From: Pedobacter nyackensis
Lineage (GTDB): Bacteria; Bacteroidota; Bacteroidia; Sphingobacteriales; Sphingobacteriaceae
Reading direction: 5' to 3'
Assembly (NCBI RefSeq): GCF_900176505.1
Contig: NZ_FWYB01000015.1
Span: 1-64,000 of the forward strand
DNA length: 64,000 nt
Made by a program: the position numbers and the translations under genes. Of this stretch, positions 18,163 through 26,412 are shown in pieces; positions within the stretch are counted from its first letter, which is position 1, and every line of letters starts with the position of its first letter. The notes beneath the pieces were generated by a model. That model worked only from the letters and a program-made list of their open reading frames with translations, had not been told where the DNA came from and did not search any database.

Positions 18163-18471
18163 ATGAGTAATCCAATCAATTCTCTAAATGAAGCCGTAAG
18201 TCACAATGTTTACTTTGAAGGAAGAGTTCAAAGCCTGGGCCTGGAAACCGAAAAGGGTAAAGCTACCCTGGGCGTGATGAAAAAAGGTATCTATACTTTT
18301 TCTGCCTCTACACCCGAAAAAATGATCGTAATATCCGGTAGTATGGAAGTAAAACTGGCAGGTGGAGAATTCAATAAATATGATGAAAAGGATGAGTTTG
18401 ATGTAGCAGCAGGTACTTCTTTCGATGTAGTATGCAATGCTGATGTAGCTTACATATGTTATTATGGATAA
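18163..18471 (+). CDS. ppnP: Pyrimidine/purine nucleoside phosphorylase PpnP
   Basis: The 102-aa protein is a single small cupin of the PpnP (DUF1255/YaiE) family. Visible signatures are NVYFEGRVQSLGLE, TLGVMKKGIYTFS and the C-terminal FDVVCNADVAYICYYG. It splits nucleosides with phosphate into base and ribose-1-phosphate with broad specificity and is cytosolic. Its length is standard and the ATG at 18163 fits the family N-terminus. It stands alone on the plus strand between rnpB and the convergent cytochrome gene. Confidence 0.93.
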   Translation: MSNPINSLNEAVSHNVYFEGRVQSLGLETEKGKATLGVMKKGIYTFSASTPEKMIVISGSMEVKLAGGEFNKYDEKDEFDVAAGTSFDVVCNADVAYICYYG

Positions 18472-18484
18472 CTTTCCAGCAGGA

Positions 18485-18907
18485 TTATTTACAACCTTTT
18501 AAATCCCCCGATACTTGTTCGGGGGTATACATACCCTGTTTATTACCAAATGAATTGCTGATGTAAACCAGTAATTGTGCGATATCGATATCATATAATT
18601 CAGGGAATGCAGGCATGGTACCTTCGTACTTTTGGCCATTGACAACAATCGTGTCTTTTATCCCATTTTTGATGAAACAGGCAAGCTTTTGCTTGTTCAT
18701 TTTTAAGAAAAGGGTGTCGGTAAGCGGAGGTGCTAAAATACCTAGACCTTCGCCATTGGCACCATGACAATTCTGGCAATGTTTAATGTACAGGTCCCTG
18801 CCATTTACATAGTAAACGTCCTGCTTAATTTTTCCCGCATCCTGACAGGAATAAATTATAGAAGTAAGGGCAATGAGTAATACTGAACTGATCAGGAACC
18901 TGCGCAT
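18485..18907 (-). CDS. c-type cytochrome lipoprotein
   Basis: The 140-aa protein has a lipoprotein signal (IIYSC, Cys21) and one heme-binding motif CQNCH (residues 44-48), with a likely axial Met in GTMPAFPEL. It is a small monoheme cytochrome c tethered to the periplasmic membrane face, likely an electron carrier. It is encoded 3 nt after a SCO-like gene on the same strand, which suggests a link to cytochrome oxidase assembly or copper and electron handling. Confidence 0.9.
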   Translation of the reverse strand: MRRFLISSVLLIALTSIIYSCQDAGKIKQDVYYVNGRDLYIKHCQNCHGANGEGLGILAPPLTDTLFLKMNKQKLACFIKNGIKDTIVVNGQKYEGTMPAFPELYDIDIAQLLVYISNSFGNKQGMYTPEQVSGDLKGCK

Positions 18908-18910
18908 AAT

Positions 18911-19564
18911 TTATTTTTTATCTTCTGCCAGTAAAACAGGAATGTCTTTCATCAATTGCGCTACCTGCTTGGTATCTGTGCCATCATAGGCACCACGAAT
19001 GCGTTTTTGCTTGTCGATCAATACCAACCATCCCTGGTGAATATAACCGTCTTTAGCAGTGCTGTCTTCAATGACTGCAACTAAGTAATCATTTTCCGCG
19101 ATTTTATAAACGCTGTCTTTGCTACCATGAACAAATTGCCATCTGCCATCATCTACCCCTAGTTTCTGCGCATATTTTTTTAGTACAGATGGAGTGTCAT
19201 ATTTAAAATCGATGGTATGAGAAAGGTACATCACTTCAGGATTGTCTTTATATTTCTCAAATATTTCCTTCATGTTTCTATGCATAGTAGGGCATATGGT
19301 ACTGCATGAAGTGAAAAAGAAATCGGCAATGTAAATTTTATCTTTAAACTTATCGTTAGTAATCGCTACTGAATCCTGATTTAAAAAACTGAATGCAGGA
19401 ATGGTTTTGTATACGGTATCGATACTTGTAGATCCATCAGCGTTTTTAACGGTCTCTGCAGCTCTTGGCCCTAGAATGGGTAATTTTTTTCCATCCTGAC
19501 AAGAGGAAATGAAAATTACAGCGGCAGTCAAAAATGAGAGGGAAGTTGAAAGTTGTAGCTTCAT
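18911..19564 (-). CDS. SCO1/SenC-family copper chaperone-like lipoprotein
   Basis: The 217-aa protein has a lipoprotein signal (IFISSC, Cys22) and a thioredoxin-like SCO domain with the copper-binding motif TSCSTICP and a downstream His in YIHQGWLVLID. SCO proteins deliver copper to the CuA site of cytochrome c oxidase or act as thiol reductases in that process. It forms an operon with the cytochrome c gene downstream. It is similar to the SCO protein at 39619 in motifs and length. Confidence 0.93.
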   Translation of the reverse strand: MKLQLSTSLSFLTAAVIFISSCQDGKKLPILGPRAAETVKNADGSTSIDTVYKTIPAFSFLNQDSVAITNDKFKDKIYIADFFFTSCSTICPTMHRNMKEIFEKYKDNPEVMYLSHTIDFKYDTPSVLKKYAQKLGVDDGRWQFVHGSKDSVYKIAENDYLVAVIEDSTAKDGYIHQGWLVLIDKQKRIRGAYDGTDTKQVAQLMKDIPVLLAEDKK

Positions 19565-19692
19565 AAGAATAATGATAATTTGAAGGAACGCAAATGTAAT
19601 TAAAATGAAATTACCCTGCCATTTTGGTAAGGTATACTATTGCCATAAATGCGTCATGAAAAATAATTACTAATATTGTTGAAATTATCATT

Positions 19693-21018
19693 ATGCAGTA
19701 TACGGTCCTAATTATAGACGACGAGAAAAAGATCTGCAGCCTTCTGGCGCGCATCATAGAACTGGAAGGTTTTAAGGTATTGCAGGCGAACACAGGAAAG
19801 GAAGGTTTAAAGTTGCTCGCTAACCATGAGGTTTATGTGGTGATTAGCGATGTGAAACTTCCGGATTTTAATGGCGTTGAACTGGTAAAGGAAATCAAGA
19901 AAATAAGACCGTATGCCGAGGTGATTAACCTCACTGCATTTGGTACGATCGCCGATGGTGTAATGGCTATGCGCAATGGCGCTTTCGATTACATCACTAA
20001 AGGCGACGATAACGATAAAATTATCCCCTTGGTTTATAAAGCCCTCGACAAAGCAAAACTGCAGTATCGGGTTAATGAGCTCGAAAATAAGGTGGTTAAG
20101 AAATATAGTTTCGGTAGTATCCTGGGGCAATCGAAGGCCATACATGAAGCCATTAACCTTGCTCAAAAGGTGGCTGCAACAGATACAACAGTTCTTTTAT
20201 TAGGTGAAACCGGCACGGGAAAGGAAGTCTTTGCCCAGGCCATTCACTACGAGAGCTTGCGCAAAATGAAACCTTTTGTAGCAGTAAACTGCAGTGGCTT
20301 TAACCACGAATTACTGGAAAGTGAGTTGTTTGGCCATAAAGCGGGTGCCTTTACCGGTGCGGTGAAAGATAAAAAGGGCTTACTTGAAGAAGCTAATGAA
20401 GGGACCATATTTCTTGATGAAATAGGGGAGATGAATCTGGATATGCAGGCTAAGTTGTTACGGGTGCTGGAAAATCAAACTTTTATCAAAGTAGGCGATA
20501 CGCAAACCACCAAGGTGAATGTTCGGATTATCGCAGCTACAAACAGGGGATTGAAAGAGGAGGCTGATGCCGGTAGGTTCAGACTCGATCTGTTTTATCG
20601 CCTTTCCGTGTTTTCTATTGAACTGCCGTCTTTGACCCAACGTAAGTCGGATATTTTGTTGCTTGCCCGCCATTATTTAAAGGAGTTTGCCAATAAGGTA
20701 AATAAACCGGCTTTTACGATGGATAAAGAATTTGAGGACTTGCTGTTGAAGCATTCCTGGAAAGGTAACATCCGGGAACTGAAAAATGTAATGGAACGGG
20801 TGGTGATTTTGGCCGATGGCTCGTTGTTAGATGGGAATCTGTTGCCATATGAGTTTCATACAGCCGGTATTGCAGCGGAAGGGGACATGATGAAATTGGA
20901 AGATGTAGAAAGACAGCATATCGATAAGATATTGAAATATACAGGGGGAAATAAGACGGAAACTGCTCGGTTATTAGGGATAGGGTTGACGACTTTGTAT
21001 AGGAAAATTGAAAAATAA
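19693..21018 (+). CDS. Sigma-54-dependent response regulator beside the kdp locus
   Basis: The 441-aa protein has a receiver domain (Asp53 in VVISDVKLPD), an AAA+ domain (Walker A GETGTGK at ~171-177, intact GAFTGA at 218-223, LFLDEIGEM-like Walker B) and a Fis-type helix-turn-helix (NKTETARLLGIGLTTLYRKIEK). It activates sigma-54 promoters when phosphorylated. It lies on the same strand as, and shortly before, the kdp operon, whose far end carries an otherwise orphan histidine kinase (28659), so the two probably form the potassium-sensing pair. That pairing is inferred from position. Confidence 0.9.
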   Translation: MQYTVLIIDDEKKICSLLARIIELEGFKVLQANTGKEGLKLLANHEVYVVISDVKLPDFNGVELVKEIKKIRPYAEVINLTAFGTIADGVMAMRNGAFDYITKGDDNDKIIPLVYKALDKAKLQYRVNELENKVVKKYSFGSILGQSKAIHEAINLAQKVAATDTTVLLLGETGTGKEVFAQAIHYESLRKMKPFVAVNCSGFNHELLESELFGHKAGAFTGAVKDKKGLLEEANEGTIFLDEIGEMNLDMQAKLLRVLENQTFIKVGDTQTTKVNVRIIAATNRGLKEEADAGRFRLDLFYRLSVFSIELPSLTQRKSDILLLARHYLKEFANKVNKPAFTMDKEFEDLLLKHSWKGNIRELKNVMERVVILADGSLLDGNLLPYEFHTAGIAAEGDMMKLEDVERQHIDKILKYTGGNKTETARLLGIGLTTLYRKIEK

Positions 21019-21022
21019 CCGT

Positions 21023-21096
21023 TCTCTTCTGCGTCTGGCATCTGTTGCTGAAGGGCAACAGCGCCTGAGGCCGCATCAGAGAAGGTAATTTTTCTT
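21023..21096 (+). terminator. Long imperfect palindrome with T-tract
   Basis: A roughly 65-nt imperfect inverted repeat (central CTGTTGC/GCAACAG, outer TTCTCT/AGAGAA) begins 5 nt after the regulator stop and ends in a T-rich run (21088-21096). It is more GC-rich than its surroundings and fits an extended intrinsic terminator. Confidence 0.6.
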
Positions 21097-21158
21097 TTCA
21101 AAAAATAGCTTGAAAAAAAAACAGACGATATTAAAGTACGGTTAAAGTGTAAATTGTA

Positions 21159-21704
21159 TTAGAGAGGCCCTCTGAGTTGTTTTTCAGTTTTGTTGATTTC
21201 GTAAATAAACTTCAGGTTTAAGGGGCCTCCAGGTTTAGAAGAGTCTTGTTCTGCGACTTTCTTAGCACCTATTTTTGTGAGGGCAATTTGCGATCGGAGG
21301 TTTGTTGAGCCAACGTGGAAATATACTTTGTCAACCTGTTGAAAAATGTAGTCCATCATTAACTTTTTTACTACAGGATTTATTCCGGTACCCCAGTATT
21401 TGGTGGCAAAGAAAGTGTAGCCGATAAAAATGCTGTTATCTTCTTTATTGTAATCGTAGAAACGAGTACTGCCTGCAATCTCACCAGTACTGTGATCAAT
21501 AATTTTAAAAGCACCTTTACCGTTGATGGCATCATCAAAAAAAGTTTGGAAAATTTCCCGTTTCCATCGGTCCCTGTTAGGATGCTGCATCCATATTTCG
21601 GGATCTGAAGCCACATGAAAAAGCCCCTCAAAGTCATGATTAGTTAAAGGGATTAGTTTTATCTGTTCGTTTTCTAGTGTCGGTTGTATAGAGATAATCA
21701 TCAT
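21159..21704 (-). CDS. GNAT-family N-acetyltransferase (RimJ/RimL-like)
   Basis: The 181-aa protein has the RimJ/RimL-type GNAT layout: LIPLTNHDFEGLF at the N-terminus, IGYTFFATKYWGTGINPVVKKLM as the acetyl-CoA binding segment and VHFHV-like YFHVGSTNLRSQIALTKIGAKK near the C-terminus. It transfers an acetyl group to an amine or protein N-terminus; the substrate is unknown. I choose the ATG at 21704, because the longer frame (to 21752) adds a hydrophobic stretch with no family match and would run into the dyad at 21738-21768. It is divergent from kdp. Confidence 0.85.
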   Translation of the reverse strand: MMIISIQPTLENEQIKLIPLTNHDFEGLFHVASDPEIWMQHPNRDRWKREIFQTFFDDAINGKGAFKIIDHSTGEIAGSTRFYDYNKEDNSIFIGYTFFATKYWGTGINPVVKKLMMDYIFQQVDKVYFHVGSTNLRSQIALTKIGAKKVAEQDSSKPGGPLNLKFIYEINKTEKQLRGPL

Positions 21705-21737
21705 CAGGATTTCTTTGGTTAAATATACCAAAATGAT

Positions 21738-21768
21738 AAATAACCCTTCCAAAATGGAAGGGTTATTT
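21738..21768. promoter_or_regulatory. Perfect dyad between GNAT gene and kdp operon
   Basis: Fourteen-base arms (AAATAACCCTTCCA and its exact complement) flank a 3-bp AAA centre. It lies between two divergent genes, so an operator is more likely than a terminator. Confidence 0.5.
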
Positions 21769-21836
21769 GGTTTAGGAAATTGTGTATTTGTATTTTGTTT
21801 GTTTTTGTTGTCTGATAGTCAGTTGTTTACGTGTTT

Positions 21837-21859
21837 ATTGGCAATGATGGTATGCCAAT
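21837..21859. promoter_or_regulatory. Dyad close to kdp start
   Basis: ATTGGCA (21837-21843) and TGCCAAT (21853-21859) are perfect inverted arms with a 9-bp spacer, 30 bp before the small ORF that heads the kdp operon. This layout is typical of a dimeric activator site. I saw no -24/-12 promoter beside it. Confidence 0.4.
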
Positions 21860-21889
21860 TGGCTATTGCCTATCAAAAACAACATAATT

Positions 21890-21973
21890 ATGTTAACAAT
21901 CCTACTTCTTCTTGCCCTGCTGCTAATGTGCTGGGTATTTTACAAATCAATCGACTGGTTCGAGAAAATCTAA
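21890..21973 (+). CDS. Small 27-aa single-span membrane protein ahead of kdpF
   Basis: ATG at 21890 opens a 27-codon frame that ends with TAA at 21973, 5 nt before the kdpF ATG. The peptide has a run of hydrophobic residues (LTILLLLALLLMCWVFY) followed by a charged end (KSIDWFEKI), which is the plan of a single-span membrane peptide like KdpF. I do not recognise it as a named family. Its position suggests an accessory subunit of the Kdp complex. It is too short for codon statistics, so it is a candidate. Confidence 0.55.
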   Translation: MLTILLLLALLLMCWVFYKSIDWFEKI

Positions 21974-21978
21974 AAATC

Positions 21979-22056
21979 ATGATCGCATTATTCCTTATCG
22001 CAATCGCAGTATTCATTTATATGATTTACGTGCTGATTAAACCAGAAAAATTTTAA
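21979..22056 (+). CDS. kdpF: K+-transporting ATPase subunit F
   Basis: The 25-aa peptide has one hydrophobic helix (ALFLIAIAVFIYMIYVLI) and ends in KPEKF, the usual KdpF end. KdpF stabilises the KdpABC complex in the inner membrane. ATG at 21979 is the natural start; a longer in-frame extension upstream to 21715 has no KdpF similarity. It ends 9 nt before kdpA. Confidence 0.85.
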   Translation: MIALFLIAIAVFIYMIYVLIKPEKF

Positions 22057-22065
22057 TTAAAAGCT

Positions 22066-23784
22066 ATGAACACTGAATTACCTGGAATTATTGCTACCTA
22101 CCTGTTAACGCTGGTAATAGCTATTCCGTTGGGCAAGTACCTGGCAAAGGTATTTGCCGGAGAGCAAGTCTGGACAGACTTTCTAAAACCGATTGAAAGC
22201 GGCATATTCAAATTGTCCGGTATCAATCCAAAAGAAGAAATGAACTGGAAGCAGCACATGAAAGCGCTGCTGAGCATCAATATGGTTTGGTTGGTGTATG
22301 GATTCTTTGTACTAATCTATCAGGATAAATTACCCTTAAATCCTGATGGTAATCCAGGCATGGCACCTGACCTTTCTTTTAATACCATCATTAGCTTTGT
22401 GGTAAACTGTAACCTGCAGCATTATTCAGGAGAAAGTGGTGTAAGCTATTTAACGCAGCATTTTGTACTGATGTTTTTGCAGTTTGTAAGCTGTGCAACC
22501 GGTATAGCTGCTGCGGTGGTTCTGTTTAAAGCTTTTAGAGATAAAACATCTGCAAAACTGGGTAATTTCTGGGATTTCTTTGTGAAGTCTATTACCCGTT
22601 TGTTGTTGCCTTTGTCCTTAGTAATCGCTTTAATATTAGCCTTCAATGGTACACCTACCAGCTATGAAGGTAAAGACCAGTTTATTTCAGTGCAGGGTGA
22701 CACAGTAAATGTTTCAAGAGGTCCTGCTGCTGGATTTATTGCCATCAAACATCTGGGTACAAATGGTGGTGGTTGGTTCGGGGTAAATTCTGCCCATCCA
22801 TTAGAAAACCCAAGCTACCTGACTGCAATGGTAGAATTGATCGCTCAGGTCATCATTCCGATCGCAATGGTCATTGCCTTTGGCTATTTCATCCGTCGTA
22901 AAAAACTTGCCTGGATGATTTTTGGTGTAATGACGATTGGGATGCTTTTGTTAATGATACCAACACTCATCAGTGAGTTGGGCGGTAGTCCGGCTATAGA
23001 AAAAATGGGTATTTCACAAGCCACGGGAGCAATGGAAGGCAAGGAGATGCGATTTGGACCGGCATTGTCGGCCTACTGGAGCACCGTAACTACCATCATC
23101 TCTACCGGATCGGTAAACAGTATGCACGACAGTACCATGCCACTTACAGGCTTATGGCAATTGCTGGGCATGATGATCAATTCGTTTTATGGTGGTTGTG
23201 GAGTAGGTATACTCAACTATTTCATTTACCTGATTATAGCCGTATTTATTTCGGGCTTAATGGTTGGCCGTACACCAGAGTTTTTGGGTCATAAGGTTGA
23301 AGCCCGGGAGATTAAGATAGCGGCATTGGTTACGCTGTTGAGTCCTTTTTTAATTCTTTCAGGTACAGCAATAGCTAGTTATGTATTTACCAATAATGGC
23401 GAAGCTGCTTGGGCGGTTCAACCTCAGAACTGGTTAAATAACCCCGGTTTCCATGGTTTCTCCGAAATGTTGTATGAAATGACTTCATCGAATGCCAATA
23501 ACGGATCCGGATTTGAAGGTCTGGGCGATAACAATGTATTCTGGAATGTGGCCACCGGTTTTGTATTGATACTCGGTCGTTTCCTCCCAATTATTGCGCC
23601 TATAGCTATTGCAGGGTTATTAGGTGCTAAAAAATACATTCCTGAATCTGCAGGTACACTGAAAACCGATACGGTTACTTTTAGCCTGATGACCTTCGTA
23701 GTTATTCTGGTTTTAAACGCCCTTTCTTATTTCCCTGCACTGGCCTTAGGTCCTTTGGCAGAATACTTTACGATGCTTAAATAG
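22066..23784 (+). CDS. kdpA: K+-transporting ATPase subunit A
   Basis: The 572-aa inner-membrane protein has the KdpA layout of ten hydrophobic helices and four selectivity-filter repeats (for example FVVNCNLQHYSGE, GTNGGGWFGVNSAHP, STGSVNSMHDS, TSSNANNGSGF). It is the potassium-binding and translocating subunit of the high-affinity Kdp pump. It lies in the order kdpF-A-B-C with spacings of 9, 18 and 11 nt, so all belong to one operon. Its length is normal. Confidence 0.98.
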   Translation: MNTELPGIIATYLLTLVIAIPLGKYLAKVFAGEQVWTDFLKPIESGIFKLSGINPKEEMNWKQHMKALLSINMVWLVYGFFVLIYQDKLPLNPDGNPGMAPDLSFNTIISFVVNCNLQHYSGESGVSYLTQHFVLMFLQFVSCATGIAAAVVLFKAFRDKTSAKLGNFWDFFVKSITRLLLPLSLVIALILAFNGTPTSYEGKDQFISVQGDTVNVSRGPAAGFIAIKHLGTNGGGWFGVNSAHPLENPSYLTAMVELIAQVIIPIAMVIAFGYFIRRKKLAWMIFGVMTIGMLLLMIPTLISELGGSPAIEKMGISQATGAMEGKEMRFGPALSAYWSTVTTIISTGSVNSMHDSTMPLTGLWQLLGMMINSFYGGCGVGILNYFIYLIIAVFISGLMVGRTPEFLGHKVEAREIKIAALVTLLSPFLILSGTAIASYVFTNNGEAAWAVQPQNWLNNPGFHGFSEMLYEMTSSNANNGSGFEGLGDNNVFWNVATGFVLILGRFLPIIAPIAIAGLLGAKKYIPESAGTLKTDTVTFSLMTFVVILVLNALSYFPALALGPLAEYFTMLK

Positions 23785-23802
23785 AAAGTAATATATAAAT
23801 AG

Positions 23803-25833
23803 ATGAAAACTTCTAATAAATTATTTGAACCCGCTTTGGTGCAAACTGCATTGAAACAATCCTTTATCAAGCTTGACCCCAGGGTTATGGTTCGTAACCC
23901 CGTAATGTTTACCGTTGAGATTGGTACCCTGATCATGGCTTTCGTTACGATATACTCGTTTACGCATACTGATCAAGGATCTCCCTTGTACAATTTCCTG
24001 ATCTTCCTCATTCTATTGCTTACAGTTCTTTTTGCCAATTTCGCTGAAGCCATTGCCGAAGCACGAGGCAAGGCACAAGCTGATAGCTTAAGAAAAACCA
24101 GGGAAGAAACACCTGCAAAGGTATTACTGAGCAACGGAACTATTGAAATCCGATCTTCTAATCTCCTTAAAAAAGGTGATGTATTTGTATGTGAAGCTGG
24201 TGATACCATCCCAACAGACGGGGAGATCATTGAAGGTATCGCGACTATTGATGAATCGGCCATTACAGGCGAATCCGCTCCAGTAATCCGGGAGTCGGGA
24301 GGTGATAAGTCTTCAGTAACAGGAGGGACTAAAGTACTGTCTGATCAGATTAAGGTGCAGGTAAGTACACAACCCGGCGAAAGCTTTCTGGATAAAATGA
24401 TTGCTCTCGTTGAAGGTGCATCCCGTCAGAAAACCCCGAACGAGATTGCACTTACCATCCTGTTGGCAAGTTTTACCCTGGTATTCATCATTGTATGTAT
24501 CACCTTAAAACCATTTGCTGACTATGCCAATACGCCGATCACCATAGCGGCTTTAATCTCCTTGTTTGTGTGTTTGATTCCTACAACAATTGGAGGTTTA
24601 CTTTCTGCAATCGGTATAGCTGGGATGGATAGAGCATTGCGTGCCAATGTGATCACTAAATCAGGTAAAGCGGTAGAGACTGCCGGTGATATTGATGTTT
24701 TGTTACTGGATAAAACCGGTACTATCACTATTGGTAATCGTAAAGCCACTAATTTCTACCCTACGGCAGGTGTGTCGCTTAAGAACTTTACTGATGCTTG
24801 TGTGTTGAGCTCGCTGGCTGATGAAACCCCTGAGGGAAAATCAATTGTTGAACTGGCAGTTATACAGGACAACCATATCCTGAGCGATGCTCCTGAGGGT
24901 GCAAAGTTTATCAAGTTTACTGCCGAGACACGTTCCAGCGGTATTGACACACCAGATGGAAAACGCATTAGAAAGGGAGCATTTGATTCCATTCGGAATA
25001 TCGTGCTAATGGCCGGTAATCCTTTTCCAATGGACATTGAAGCGCAGGTGAAAGTAATCGCCAGCAATGGAGGTACGCCTCTGGTTGTTGCCCTAAATGA
25101 AAAGGCGTTTGGTGTAATTGAATTACAGGATATCATTAAACCGGGTATCAGCGAACGTTTTGAGCGCCTGCGCAAAATGGGCGTTAAAACAGTAATGGTA
25201 ACTGGAGATAATCCGCTAACCGCGAAGTTTATCGCAGAAAAAGCTGGGGTAGATGATTTTATTGCCGAAGCTAAGCCCGAGGATAAAATGAATTACATTA
25301 AAGAAGAGCAGGCTTTGGGTAAGCTTGTAGCCATGATGGGAGACGGTACCAATGATGCTCCGGCATTGGCACAGGCCGATGTTGGTGTAGCTATGAACAG
25401 CGGTACGCAAGCGGCTAAGGAGGCCGGTAACATGGTGGATCTGGACAATGATCCAACTAAGCTGATCGAAATCGTGGAGATTGGTAAACAATTACTGATT
25501 ACCCGTGGTACTTTAACCACCTTCTCCATTGCCAATGATGTGGCTAAGTATTTTGCCATTGTGCCCGCCTTATTTATCGCTTCAATTCCTGCGCTATCGC
25601 ATTTGAATATCATGGGGCTGCACAGTCCGGAAAGTGCCATTTTATCGGCGGTAATTTTTAATGCGATCATTATTCCTTTCCTGATTCCTCTGGCTTTGAA
25701 AGGTGTGGCCTATAAGCCTATTGGAGCAAGTGCATTGCTGCGCAGAAACTTATTTATATATGGTCTGGGCGGAGTAATAGCTCCATTTATTGGCATTAAG
25801 CTGATCGATTTGTTTGTTGGATTGTTTGTTTAA
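23803..25833 (+). CDS. kdpB: K+-transporting ATPase subunit B (P-type ATPase)
   Basis: The 676-aa protein is a P-type ATPase with phosphorylation motif DKTGT at Asp303, the TGES actuator motif (IDESAITGESAP), the nucleotide domain and the GDGTNDAPALAQADVGVAM hinge. It hydrolyses ATP to drive potassium import through KdpA. All catalytic residues are present and the length is close to E. coli KdpB (682). Confidence 0.98.
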   Translation: MKTSNKLFEPALVQTALKQSFIKLDPRVMVRNPVMFTVEIGTLIMAFVTIYSFTHTDQGSPLYNFLIFLILLLTVLFANFAEAIAEARGKAQADSLRKTREETPAKVLLSNGTIEIRSSNLLKKGDVFVCEAGDTIPTDGEIIEGIATIDESAITGESAPVIRESGGDKSSVTGGTKVLSDQIKVQVSTQPGESFLDKMIALVEGASRQKTPNEIALTILLASFTLVFIIVCITLKPFADYANTPITIAALISLFVCLIPTTIGGLLSAIGIAGMDRALRANVITKSGKAVETAGDIDVLLLDKTGTITIGNRKATNFYPTAGVSLKNFTDACVLSSLADETPEGKSIVELAVIQDNHILSDAPEGAKFIKFTAETRSSGIDTPDGKRIRKGAFDSIRNIVLMAGNPFPMDIEAQVKVIASNGGTPLVVALNEKAFGVIELQDIIKPGISERFERLRKMGVKTVMVTGDNPLTAKFIAEKAGVDDFIAEAKPEDKMNYIKEEQALGKLVAMMGDGTNDAPALAQADVGVAMNSGTQAAKEAGNMVDLDNDPTKLIEIVEIGKQLLITRGTLTTFSIANDVAKYFAIVPALFIASIPALSHLNIMGLHSPESAILSAVIFNAIIIPFLIPLALKGVAYKPIGASALLRRNLFIYGLGGVIAPFIGIKLIDLFVGLFV

Positions 25834-25844
25834 AAATAAAAAAC

Positions 25845-26411
25845 ATGAAAAAGTACTTGTTACAATCTATACGCCTTACTGTAGTGCTGATGTTGCTACT
25901 GTGCGTAATATATCCATTAATGGTTGCCTTTGGAGGCAGCTTCTTTAAAGGGAATGGTGGAGGTGAGAAACTCTTTAAAAACGGTAAAGTGGCAGGCTAT
26001 GCTTTAATCGGTCAGTCTTTTACTAAGCCAGAATATTTCTGGGGCAGGCCATCGGCGGTCGACTATAACGCGGCCGGATCAGGAGGTTCAAATAAAGGTC
26101 CTTCAAATCCTGATTATCTGGTTGTTGTATCAGCGAGGATTGATACGCTGCTAAAATATCATCCATATCTGAAAAAGGCTGATATCCCTGCTGACATGGT
26201 TACCGCTTCAGGTAGTGGATTAGATCCTAACATATCTGAGCAAGGAGCAATCATGCAGATCAAAAGAGTTGCTGCAAACCGGGGCTTAACCGATAGAGCA
26301 GTTGCTGAACTGGTGGTGAAAAATACGGTGGGTCCTTTGCTGGGCATGTTTGGTCCTTCGGTTGTAAATGTGCTGAAATTAAACCTTGCCCTTGACGAAT
26401 TAAGAAAATAA
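25845..26411 (+). CDS. kdpC: K+-transporting ATPase subunit C
   Basis: The 188-aa protein has one N-terminal membrane helix (residues ~10-30) and a periplasmic KdpC domain (IGQSFTKPEYFWGRPSAVDY, ASGSGLDPNISEQGA, VNVLKLNLALDEL). It stabilises the KdpFABC complex. The stop is followed after a single base by the porin gene, so translation is probably coupled. Confidence 0.97.
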   Translation: MKKYLLQSIRLTVVLMLLLCVIYPLMVAFGGSFFKGNGGGEKLFKNGKVAGYALIGQSFTKPEYFWGRPSAVDYNAAGSGGSNKGPSNPDYLVVVSARIDTLLKYHPYLKKADIPADMVTASGSGLDPNISEQGAIMQIKRVAANRGLTDRAVAELVVKNTVGPLLGMFGPSVVNVLKLNLALDELRK

Positions 26412-26412
26412 C

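Noticed and set aside
18498..18526. Short GC-rich inverted repeat CCCCCGA/TCGGGGG in the cytochrome c gene
   Set aside because: It lies inside the coding end and has no T-run; a terminator role is doubtful.
21753..21889. Sigma-54 (-24/-12) promoter for kdp
   Set aside because: I tested each GG for a GC at the required distance and found none; the closest pair at 21840/21854 is 2 bp too far apart.
21715..22056. A 113-codon frame before kdpA that could be called as one gene
   Set aside because: Only its last 25 codons match a protein (KdpF). The earlier part crosses both dyads and overlaps the 27-aa ORF in another frame.
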